A DNA stretch of 64,000 nt, taken from Frankia sp. QA3 (lineage in GTDB: Bacteria; Actinomycetota; Actinomycetes; Frankiales; Frankiaceae). The stretch covers positions 2,875,735 through 2,939,734 of the forward strand of contig NZ_CM001489.1 of assembly GCF_000262465.1 (NCBI RefSeq). The letters are read 5' to 3'. Made by a program: the position numbers and the translations under genes. The notes beneath the pieces were generated by a model that was not told the origin of the DNA, did not search any database, and was given only the letters and a program-made list of their open reading frames with translations. This document shows, in pieces, positions 51,119 through 58,664 of this stretch (the stretch's first letter is position 1; each line of letters starts with the position of its first letter).

Positions 51119-51523
51119 TCAGCCGAGGACGACGACGCGCCGCGGATGCAGCACGGCGGTGGTCCGCTCGGAGTCCAGCGCGCTGAACCGGGCGAAGTCG
51201 ACGTGGTAGCGGTCGGTGATGCGGGCGAGGACGGTCTTGTCCGGGTCGGGCACGAGCTCGACGTCGGCGCGGATCTCCAGGGTGCGTCCCGGGTTGGCGG
51301 GGTCGACCAGGAACAGGGTGGCCACCGGGTTCCGACGCAGGTTCACCAGCTTCCGCCGTGTGCTGATCATCGATACCTTGATCGTGGGTCCGTCGGGCAG
51401 GTACCAGACCGCGGTCGCCTGCGGCCGGCCGTCGAGGCCGATCGTGACGAAGACGGCGGTCAGCGGAGAGTCGAGCAGGTCGCGGTGGGAGGCCGGAAAC
51501 TCGGCCGTCTCGGGTGTGCTCAC
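51119..51523 (-). CDS. PPOX-class flavin/F420-binding protein
   Basis: A 134-residue split-barrel protein of the pyridoxamine 5'-phosphate oxidase-like class (LLDSPLTAVFVTIGLDGRPQATAVWYL; STRRKLVNLRRNPVATLFLVDP). This pattern is common among actinobacterial F420-dependent biliverdin or quinone reductases, so F420 or FMN is the likely cofactor. The GTG at 51523 (VSTPETAEF) gives the normal length; the frame is open for over 100 codons upstream with no family sequence. It is convergent with the methyltransferase gene. Confidence 0.8.
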   Translation of the reverse strand: MSTPETAEFPASHRDLLDSPLTAVFVTIGLDGRPQATAVWYLPDGPTIKVSMISTRRKLVNLRRNPVATLFLVDPANPGRTLEIRADVELVPDPDKTVLARITDRYHVDFARFSALDSERTTAVLHPRRVVVLG

Positions 51524-51901
51524 CCCTGTATGCCTACCCGCTCGGCCCGCCATGCGTGAGGCCGGGGCCCGGCCGACGAGGTCGGGACGCGGCCCAGCGC
51601 GGGGGTTGCCGTCCCACCGTCCGTCGGCGCACGGTGCCGGCACGCGGTCACATCGGCCGGCACGCGACCGCCGAGCGAGGTAATGCCGAATGCAGGCGTG
51701 GTCCGCGGCGAAGTTTAATCGGCATAGGTCTGCCGCATGCACCCACAGCGGATTGTCTCGCCGGTCGGCGGCCCACGTCGAATCCGGCGGCACGACCTGC
51801 GACGCCACGGGAAAACGGGATTTGCCAGGCCTCCGCGGCCCCACTAAACTGGCGTCAAAGCCCGAATAGCGGGCGTCCGGACCAGGAATGAGGTGACCTT
51901 G
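51524..51901. other. Divergent intergenic region, 378 bp
   Basis: No gene recognised. The right end, around 51885-51925, is less G+C-rich and probably holds the start signals of the Lsr2-like gene. Confidence 0.45.
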
Positions 51902-52444
51902 ATGGCGCGCGAGGTTATATCACTTGTAAATGTGTGGTGCGACAACGCCGGCCGCCATGCCAAGGACAGGACAGCGGCGACGCAGACCGCGGCTCTGGCG
52001 TATGACGGACGGCTCGTTCGGCTGGATCTGTGCGACGAATGCCGCGACGAGGTGGCGTCCGTACTCGGCGAGTACGCGGAATACGGTGAGACGGTCGACG
52101 TCGCCCGCAACGCCAGGATCGACACGGCGTGGACGGCGGTGGAGCAGAACGACGCGATCACGACGCCCGAGGTCCGGGGCGAGGCGAGCCGTCCGGCGCC
52201 CGCCCGGGCCAAGGTCCGTCGCCCCCACCAGAGCACCTCCGTCAGCGAGGTCCGCGCGTGGCTGCGGGACCACGCCGACGAGCACGGGCTGACCGTGCCG
52301 GAGCGGGGGCCGCGGCTGTCGAGCGAGCTCAAGGCCGCCTACGACCGGGGGCACGGCTGGGACGAGGTCGACGGGGCCTGGCGCCCGACGCCCACGGACG
52401 CCGGCGATGAACCCGTGGGCGCCGAGCACCCCGGCCGGGACTGA
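51902..52444 (+). CDS. Lsr2-like DNA-binding protein with cysteine-bearing N-domain
   Basis: A 180-residue protein related to the nucleoid protein Lsr2. The N-terminal 65 residues follow the Lsr2 dimerisation pattern (AALAYDGRLVRLDLCDE..LGEYAEYGETVD) but contain Cys13, Cys44 and Cys47, which suggest a metal site. A linker (about 70-115) is followed by an Lsr2-type DNA-binding domain (SEVRAWLRDHADEHG..ERGPRLSSELKAAYDRG), where RGPR replaces the RGR that grips AT-rich minor grooves. The ATG at 51902 has GAGG eight bases upstream. Role inferred: silencing or organisation of AT-rich or foreign DNA, perhaps redox- or metal-responsive. Confidence 0.68.
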   Translation: MAREVISLVNVWCDNAGRHAKDRTAATQTAALAYDGRLVRLDLCDECRDEVASVLGEYAEYGETVDVARNARIDTAWTAVEQNDAITTPEVRGEASRPAPARAKVRRPHQSTSVSEVRAWLRDHADEHGLTVPERGPRLSSELKAAYDRGHGWDEVDGAWRPTPTDAGDEPVGAEHPGRD

Positions 52445-52507
52445 CCGGCGGTGGTTTTCTCCGCCCAGTCCTTCCGCGGCGCCCCCTGATCCGCCGTGGG
52501 CCGGACG

Positions 52508-52864
52508 CTACGAGGCGGTGACGATGTCGGAACGCAGCGGGGAGAGAACCGCGGCGATCTCGCCGGCGGCTTCGGCCGGGACGCCGGCGCTGGCGAAGGC
52601 CGCGAGCAGATGGCCCACCACCCCGTCGAAGTGGGCGTCGGTGACTCCGAGGGTGGCGTGGACCTGGGCCATGTCCCCGCCCTGGTAGATCTCGGGACCG
52701 CCGAGCGCCGCGCCGATGAACTCCCGCTGGTTCGCCTTGAGGCTGGCCAGGTCCCGGCCCTCGAAAAACACTACGAGGTCCGGGTCGGCCAACACCCGGA
52801 CGTAGAACTCGTCGACCGCGGCCTTCACGGCCTTCGCGCCACCAATATTCTGGTAGATACTCAT
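52508..52864 (-). CDS. glbN: Truncated haemoglobin, group 1 (HbN)
   Basis: A 118-residue 2-on-2 haemoglobin. Start IYQNIGGAKAVKAAVDEFY with the distal Tyr at B10, the proximal haem His in AQVHATLGV and the glycine turns around YQGGDM fit the group 1 (trHbN) class, which detoxifies nitric oxide with oxygen. The ATG at 52864 gives the family length; 12 more codons upstream are open. It is convergent with the Lsr2-like gene. Frankia genomes are known to carry such a gene, which supports the proposed host group. Confidence 0.92.
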   Translation of the reverse strand: MSIYQNIGGAKAVKAAVDEFYVRVLADPDLVVFFEGRDLASLKANQREFIGAALGGPEIYQGGDMAQVHATLGVTDAHFDGVVGHLLAAFASAGVPAEAAGEIAAVLSPLRSDIVTAS

Positions 52865-53164
52865 CAGAGGTCTCGCTTTCGCACGAGTAGCCCGATCCAA
52901 GATCGGTGACCATGTTTTGCCGCATGGCTGCGCCGTTTACTATCCGATGGGTTCACTGAACCGCAGGAGAATCCTTCGACCCAAGGGCCGGATGGTCACG
53001 CGGCGAAGAAGGACGGCAGACCGAAACAGGCCGCCTGGCTCCTTCCGCCGGTTCGTCGGGAGACGCTTCGCCTGCTGGCCGGTGGCGACGGCCGGCGATC
53101 GACGGGCAGTCCGGGACGGGGGCGACCGCGAGTCACCTGGCCATCCCCCTCCCGCTCGGCCCGC
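52865..53164. other. Intergenic region, 300 bp
   Basis: No gene recognised; probably holds the haemoglobin promoter at its left end. Confidence 0.45.
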
Positions 53165-53476
53165 TCACCCCGCGAACAGGGAGCCGGCGTCGTAGACGAG
53201 TAGGCCGTCGTCACGGCGGCGCACGCCGGCGGTCGGGCGGTGCGGGTCGAGGCGGCCGTCATGGTGCAGGTGGGACACCCGGCCACCGCGGGCAAGCGTG
53301 ACGAAGTCGGCGATCATCCGGCGGTGGCAGCGCCACCATAGCGTCTCGGCGCACCTCACCGCCGTGCGGATCGTCGCCGCCTCGGCGAGCAGCTCATCGA
53401 CCGCCGCGACGAGCGTGCCATGGCCGACGGTGAGCAGGTTCGGCGCCGGCTCCACCCGCCTGGTGTACCCGCCCAC
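53165..53476 (-). pseudogene. DUF488-family protein with internal deletion
   Basis: The 103-residue frame begins like a DUF488 protein (NLLTVGHGTL) and ends like one (RTAVRCAETLWWRCHRRMIADF, then HLHHDGRLDPH). Full-length members have about 60-70 residues between these parts (the DVRxxPxSR region and the catalytic-looking core), and these are absent, joined in frame. Probably a deletion derivative without function. The start could also be a GTG at 53455. Confidence 0.62.
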
Positions 53477-53581
53477 GAAGGGTCCGCCGGACGTCGTGGT
53501 AGCGCATGATGACGTCGACGACCCGCCGGGTGCGAGCCGGGCACGGCGAAGGGTGTCGGGCGGGCCCGCCGAGGACGAGAG

Positions 53582-54460
53582 GTGCGGATGAGCATGATCG
53601 ACCAGACGTCGCCAGACGAGACTGCGGAACCGGGGGTCTTATCCCCCGTCGGTTTCGTCGGAGCCGGCTCCATGGGAGCGCCGATGGTCGAGCGCCTGCT
53701 CGCGGCCGGCGTGCCCGTGCACCTGTACGCCCGCCGGGCCGAGGTCCAGGCCAGGTTCGCCGAGCTGGGCGCGGTCATCGAGCCCTCGCTGGAGCGGGTG
53801 GCCGCCGCGGCGCCGGTGCTGATCGTGTGCCCCTTCTCCGCGGCCCAGCTCGCCGAGATCGCCGGCGGGCCGGACGGTCTGCTCGCCCACGCCACGCCCG
53901 GGTCCGTCGTCGTGCAGCACGCCACCGTGCCGACCGAGGCCATTCGCCAGCTCGCCGCGGACGCGGCGGCGCGTGACATCACCGTGCTCGACGCCCCGAT
54001 CAGCGGAACGTCCGCCGCCATCCTGGCCGGCCGGCTCACCGTGCTGATCGGCGGGGCCGCCGCGGCAGCCGACCGCGTCGAGCCGCTGCTGGCCGCCTAC
54101 GCCTCGACGATCGTGCGGACCGGCGAGGTCGGCTCCGCCACGACCGTCAAGCTGATCAACAATCTGACCTTCGCGGCGCACGTCCAGACCGCGGTCGCCG
54201 CCGTCCAGCTCGGCGAGAAGCTCGGCATCCAGGACAGGGACCTCCTCGCCGCCGTCACCGCCTGCAGCGCGGACAGCGTGGTCTTCCGTCATCTGCAGGC
54301 CATCGGGGGCGTCGAGGAGTTCCTCGCCGCGGCCGGTCCGTACCTGCGCAAGGACGTGGCCGCGGTCGAGGAGGTCGCCGCCGCGCTCGGCCTCGACACC
54401 GGCCTCCTCGGCGAGGTCGTGCAGTCCGGCCCCCTGCCGTTGACCGCCCAGCGGCGGTGA
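53582..54460 (+). CDS. Beta-hydroxyacid dehydrogenase (3-hydroxyisobutyrate dehydrogenase family)
   Basis: A 292-residue NAD(P)-dependent dehydrogenase. The cofactor motif is VGFVGAGSMGAPM near residue 23, the substrate-binding segment is DAPISGTSAAILAGRLTVL, and the catalytic Lys is in TVKLINNL near residue 198. Members oxidise 3-hydroxyisobutyrate, tartronate semialdehyde or related acids, or reduce imines; the exact substrate is not clear. The ATG used is the first of two close ones (53582 and 53588). It converges on the defence-like operon with a 32-bp gap. Confidence 0.88.
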   Translation: MRMSMIDQTSPDETAEPGVLSPVGFVGAGSMGAPMVERLLAAGVPVHLYARRAEVQARFAELGAVIEPSLERVAAAAPVLIVCPFSAAQLAEIAGGPDGLLAHATPGSVVVQHATVPTEAIRQLAADAAARDITVLDAPISGTSAAILAGRLTVLIGGAAAAADRVEPLLAAYASTIVRTGEVGSATTVKLINNLTFAAHVQTAVAAVQLGEKLGIQDRDLLAAVTACSADSVVFRHLQAIGGVEEFLAAAGPYLRKDVAAVEEVAAALGLDTGLLGEVVQSGPLPLTAQRR

Positions 54461-54492
54461 GCCGACGGGCCGACGGGCCGACGGGAGGGCCG

Positions 54493-55686
54493 TCAGGGGG
54501 CGGCGGACAGTAGGTCGAGGCGGCCGAGCAGGTGCAGGGCCTTCGTCCGCCGGGCGTGTTCGCGCAGGTCCTCGAGGCTCGGCGCGGCCACGTCCAGGGC
54601 GCGGGCGACGGGTTCGGCGCGGCGGCGCAGGTCGCCGACGGTGGTGACGTCGGATAGCTGGGTCATCCTCAGCGCCCGCTCGTGGACGGCGGTGCGGCGC
54701 GCCGCCGCATCGTCGCACCACAGCTGAGCGATGTGGTGGTCCCACAGTTCGAACGAGCCGAGCCGGGAGTATGCCAGCTTCCCCTCGCCGCCGAAGCTGC
54801 TCGCCGGCAGGACGATCCGCCACATGCCGGCGGAGGTCTGTCGCAGCGTTCCCGGGCCGTGGGGTGACCGGGCGAGCCAACCGGTCCAGATCTCCCGTGG
54901 GTCGCCCGCCTGCTCCGCTTCGATGAGCATCCTGGCCGAGTCGATCTCACGGCACACCTCGGCGAGAAACCCGTCGCGCTGCTCCGAGACGCCGCTGTAG
55001 GCGAGCAGCCCGTGCCCGGCCGTCTGGATGAGGTAGCACGGCAGGTAGCCCTCGCTGACTGCCAGCACCTGGATCTGGCCGAGCGCCGCCGGCACGTTGA
55101 ATTCGGCGCGGTCGGGACGGGCCGCGAGGGCGGTCACGGCGTCGGGGCGCAGCGGTGTCGCGTCGAACAGCGCGCGGAAGCGGGTCCGGCCGGGCGTGCG
55201 GTCCTCGGGCACCTTCGACGTCGGCAGGACGGTGAGGTTCCCGTCGTAGTAGGCCCGGGGAAGCGGCCGGCCGGTGAAGCGTTCGAACAGCAGGGTCTGG
55301 CGGCTTTCCTTCGGCACGTAGCGGACTCCGGCACGCCATGAGCTAAGGCCAAGCTCGGTCAGCGCCACCCGCCCCCCGCCGTCGCCGTCGCCGTCCTGGA
55401 TGGTGAGATGCCCGATCGTCGCCAGGAAGCCCAGGCAGCGGCGGACCAGCGCGGCGGACAGCGAGAAGAACCGGGCGAGGTCGTCGACGCTGTCGAGACG
55501 CCCCTCGGCGACGGCGCGGACCAGGAAGTGGTCGAGCACCTCGTAGGCCTGGGGGTCGTGCACGGACGCGCTGATCTCGGTCCGCCACAGCGGCCAGAGC
55601 ACCGGGAACAGCCGCAGCGGCCGTACACCGGGGATCGTCGCTGCATCCTCAATCGCACGTCGAGGCAGGTAGAGGACTGGTTTCAC
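54493..55686 (-). CDS. Helicase-operon protein with winged-helix-like N-domain, unknown family
   Basis: A 397-residue protein I cannot assign. An N-terminal region (about 40-110; DPQAYEVLDHFLVRAVAEGRLDSVDDLARFF, then SAALVRRCLGFLATIGHLTI) has the shape of a winged helix-turn-helix with its recognition helix and wing. Next comes a conserved-looking segment (WRAGVRYVPKESRQTLLFERFTGRPLPRAYY) and a mixed alpha/beta C-terminal half. No nuclease or ATPase motif is visible. The GTG start overlaps the helicase stop by 4 bp (GTGA). It is the last gene of the three-gene operon, perhaps its target-recognition or regulatory subunit. Confidence 0.75.
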   Translation of the reverse strand: MKPVLYLPRRAIEDAATIPGVRPLRLFPVLWPLWRTEISASVHDPQAYEVLDHFLVRAVAEGRLDSVDDLARFFSLSAALVRRCLGFLATIGHLTIQDGDGDGGGRVALTELGLSSWRAGVRYVPKESRQTLLFERFTGRPLPRAYYDGNLTVLPTSKVPEDRTPGRTRFRALFDATPLRPDAVTALAARPDRAEFNVPAALGQIQVLAVSEGYLPCYLIQTAGHGLLAYSGVSEQRDGFLAEVCREIDSARMLIEAEQAGDPREIWTGWLARSPHGPGTLRQTSAGMWRIVLPASSFGGEGKLAYSRLGSFELWDHHIAQLWCDDAAARRTAVHERALRMTQLSDVTTVGDLRRRAEPVARALDVAAPSLEDLREHARRTKALHLLGRLDLLSAAP

Positions 55687-58664
55687 GGCCCGCTCCGCAG
55701 CTGTCGCTCGAGGTCGATCGACGCCCGCAGGTCGCCGTCGCTTCGCAGGTAGTCGGTCAGGCCGCGGGCCATCTCGGCGAAGGCCTCGTCGCCGGCCGAG
55801 CGCAACGTCGCGGTGTCGCCGACCAGAACGAGCTGACGTTTCGCCCGGGTGATCGCCACGTTGAGCCGACGCAGCTCCTTGAGGAACCCGACGGCACCCC
55901 TCCCGTTGCTCCGGGTGAACCCGTAGACGATCAGTTCCCGTTCACCGCCCTGGAAGGAATCGACAGTGCCGACGTTCTCGGCCACCCGGGCTGGGTCGCC
56001 GAGCTCGCGGCCCAGGGCTGCCTCAATCCGTCTTGCCTGGGCCCGGTAGGGAACGATCACCGCCCAGTCCCGATACGTGCCGGCCAGCCGGGCGACGACG
56101 GCGGCGATCAGCTCCACCTCCAGCTCGTTGACATAACCGCGCTGCTGCCACGGTTCGGTCGCGTGCAGCGGCCGCTCGGCCCGCTCGGCCTCCGGCCGGT
56201 CCGAGGTGTCCACCATCGCGAACGGGCTGCGAAAGACGGGATCCCCGCCGCCGCCGGGATGCTCCGTGCGCAGCCGTCCCTGGTAGAAGGCCCGGGAAAC
56301 GAAGCGCGCCAGTTCTTCGGGCATGCGACGTTGCAGGGTCAGTTCGATCCGGTGGTCCTCGCCGATCCGGGGAAACAGGTGCTCGAAGCCGCTCGCCCGC
56401 AGCAGCTCACCGATCTCCTGGGCTTCGGCCGGCGGTAGCTCGTTGCCCTTCACCAGCTGCTCGGACCAGTGCCGGACGTCGTCGTCGAGAAACGGCGGCA
56501 GCTGGTAGTGGTCGCCGACGAGGACCGACCGGCGGGCCCGCACCATCGGCACCAGCAGGTTCGGCGTGGAGATCTGCCCGGCCTCGTCGATGATCGCGAG
56601 GTCGAACACGATATCGGTCAGCAGCTGGCTGCTGGCCGTCCCGACGCAGGTCGCGGCCACGACGTCCGCATAACGCACGAGCTCGTGGCGTAGCTCCGAC
56701 TCCGCGTCGCCGATCCGCGACCGCCATTCTGTCAACAGCGCACCACGACTGCGCAACGTCTCGACCGCCATCGTCGCCCACGTGTGGAAGCGGTCCCAAT
56801 CGGCCATCGCGTCGCCGTCCGGGCCTGGACCGCTGTCGGGCACGGGCAGCAACGGGCGCAGCGCGCTCGTGATGACTTGGGCGGCCTGGACGACGGCGCC
56901 CATCGCCTCGGCAGCGGCCGTCGCAAGCCGGTCGCGCTCCGCGATGAGCCCTTGGCAGTGCGGGTCGTTCGCCGCCACGGCAGCCGCCTGCGCACGCAGG
57001 TCGTCGACCGTCGCCGCCGCCCTTGCCAGCTCCGCCTGCGCCGCGGCCCGCCGGGCCAGGGTCGTCTCGAATCGGCGCCGTAGCCGGGTCAGCCGCCATC
57101 GCCGCCACCACTGCAGGGCGCCGGCGGTATCCGCGGCGGCCTCCCGCGCCGGAAGCTCGGCGTAGGCAGCGGCGAGCGACTCGTCCAACCGGACGCACGT
57201 CGCCTGCCGCCTGCCATGGTCGTCGTCGGCGTGGCGACGGGCGGTGACCAGCTCCGGGGAGAGCGCCTCGACGGCCAGGTCGAGGGACTCGCCGACCACC
57301 CGCGCCTGCGCCTGCGCCTCGGCGGCGGTCGAGCGTCGGTCGGCCAGATAGTCCAGCCACCGCTCGAGCGTGGGACGGTCACCTTCGAAGGCAGCCAGCC
57401 GATCGAGCAGGGCGGTGTCCGCGAGGATGTCCCGGCGGACGCCCTCGATCTGGCTGTCGACGGTGCGGGCGCGGGCGGCGCTGGTCATCGAGCTCTCGCT
57501 GCCGACCCGGACGACACCGACGTCCGACGGCAGGTTCTCCAGCACGTTGTCGACCGCCCGGTTCGTGTGCGACGAGACCAGAACCTTCTGGCCGCGTTCC
57601 ACGCAGGCCAGCACGATCTCGGTGATCGTCGTCGTCTTGCCGGTGCCGGGGGGTCCGAGGACGAGGAGCAGGTCGGGTACGGCCAGCGCGCGGGAGAACG
57701 CCGCGATCTGGTTGCCCTTCAGGGGGCCGCGCGGGCGCGCCACCGGATCCGGCTGGTAAGGAAGAACGACGCCGTCGACGAGGTTCGCCAGCAGTGCCGG
57801 GTTCGCCGCCTCGCCACGGGCGAGGGTGTCCGCCGCGGCCTGCTGGATCCGGTAGATCCGATCGCTGGGCAGTACCCGCAGTTCTCCCTGCGGTGGTATC
57901 CGGTTGAAGTCCACCGCCTGGTCGAACCGGACCACGACTTCGCGGCCGTTCACCCGCTCGACCCGGCCCCGCAGCTCGGGTTGGTCGGCGATGTGCACGA
58001 GCGCGGAGGCCGCCACCTCGCCCGGCCGGGCGAGGTGGAAGGCGTACACCCCGCGGCCGGAGAAACGCTGCTCCCGGGTCGCCTCGCGGCGCGCGTAGGG
58101 CAGCGGCGGGGCCGACTCCTGCTTGGCGACCTCGATATCCCGGCTGGCGTCGATGATCCGGCCGACCAGGTCGAGGTAACGCTGGTGGTGGGGCGCGACG
58201 GTCGATTCCGGCGGCTGCGGCTCGGCCAGCGCCGACAACGCCGCCCAAGCCTGGCTCAGCTCGACCCACTGGGTGGACCATCGTCGCTGCGAGTAGCGGT
58301 CGCCCCGTGGTAGGTCACGAAGATCGTGGAAGGCGTGCCAGCCGGCCGGGCAGTGCAGGAGCATCGCGGCGGTGGTCAACCGGTCCTCGTCCCGGAAGGT
58401 CCGCCGGCCGACGTGCCCCAGCCGGTATCCGTCCATCATCTTGGTCGGGTAGAGCGAGGCGACATGGCGGCGGGCGTAGACCACCAGCTTCCCGCGGGCC
58501 GGATCCCGCCGGTCTGGCTCGATCCGGGCAGGCAGCGCTCCGCGGCCGGACAGTTCGGCGAACTCGCCGATCAGCAGGTCGGGCCGACCGTCGAGCTGTT
58601 CGACGGCGCGCTGGGCGGGGATGACGGCGAGCGGCCCAGGCAGGGTGATTGGCTGGCTCGTCAT
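55683..58664 (-). CDS. SF1 helicase (Dna2/NAM7-type)
   Basis: A 993-residue superfamily 1 helicase of the AAA_11/AAA_12 type. Walker A is GPPGTGKTTT near residue 340, motif Ia VSSHTNRAVDN, motif II IIDEAGQ, motif III VGDHYQLPP, and motifs V-VI GTVDSFQGGERE and RLNVAITRAKRQL. An insert of about 200 helical residues (coiled-coil-like, Ala/Arg-rich) lies between motifs Ia and II. The N-terminal 300 residues are specific to this group and include an OB-like stretch (RVERVNGREVVVRFDQ). It should unwind or translocate on DNA or RNA. ATG at 58664 overlaps the upstream stop (ATGA); the frame is open much further but without family sequence. Confidence 0.9.
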   Translation of the reverse strand: MTSQPITLPGPLAVIPAQRAVEQLDGRPDLLIGEFAELSGRGALPARIEPDRRDPARGKLVVYARRHVASLYPTKMMDGYRLGHVGRRTFRDEDRLTTAAMLLHCPAGWHAFHDLRDLPRGDRYSQRRWSTQWVELSQAWAALSALAEPQPPESTVAPHHQRYLDLVGRIIDASRDIEVAKQESAPPLPYARREATREQRFSGRGVYAFHLARPGEVAASALVHIADQPELRGRVERVNGREVVVRFDQAVDFNRIPPQGELRVLPSDRIYRIQQAAADTLARGEAANPALLANLVDGVVLPYQPDPVARPRGPLKGNQIAAFSRALAVPDLLLVLGPPGTGKTTTITEIVLACVERGQKVLVSSHTNRAVDNVLENLPSDVGVVRVGSESSMTSAARARTVDSQIEGVRRDILADTALLDRLAAFEGDRPTLERWLDYLADRRSTAAEAQAQARVVGESLDLAVEALSPELVTARRHADDDHGRRQATCVRLDESLAAAYAELPAREAAADTAGALQWWRRWRLTRLRRRFETTLARRAAAQAELARAAATVDDLRAQAAAVAANDPHCQGLIAERDRLATAAAEAMGAVVQAAQVITSALRPLLPVPDSGPGPDGDAMADWDRFHTWATMAVETLRSRGALLTEWRSRIGDAESELRHELVRYADVVAATCVGTASSQLLTDIVFDLAIIDEAGQISTPNLLVPMVRARRSVLVGDHYQLPPFLDDDVRHWSEQLVKGNELPPAEAQEIGELLRASGFEHLFPRIGEDHRIELTLQRRMPEELARFVSRAFYQGRLRTEHPGGGGDPVFRSPFAMVDTSDRPEAERAERPLHATEPWQQRGYVNELEVELIAAVVARLAGTYRDWAVIVPYRAQARRIEAALGRELGDPARVAENVGTVDSFQGGERELIVYGFTRSNGRGAVGFLKELRRLNVAITRAKRQLVLVGDTATLRSAGDEAFAEMARGLTDYLRSDGDLRASIDLERQLRSGP

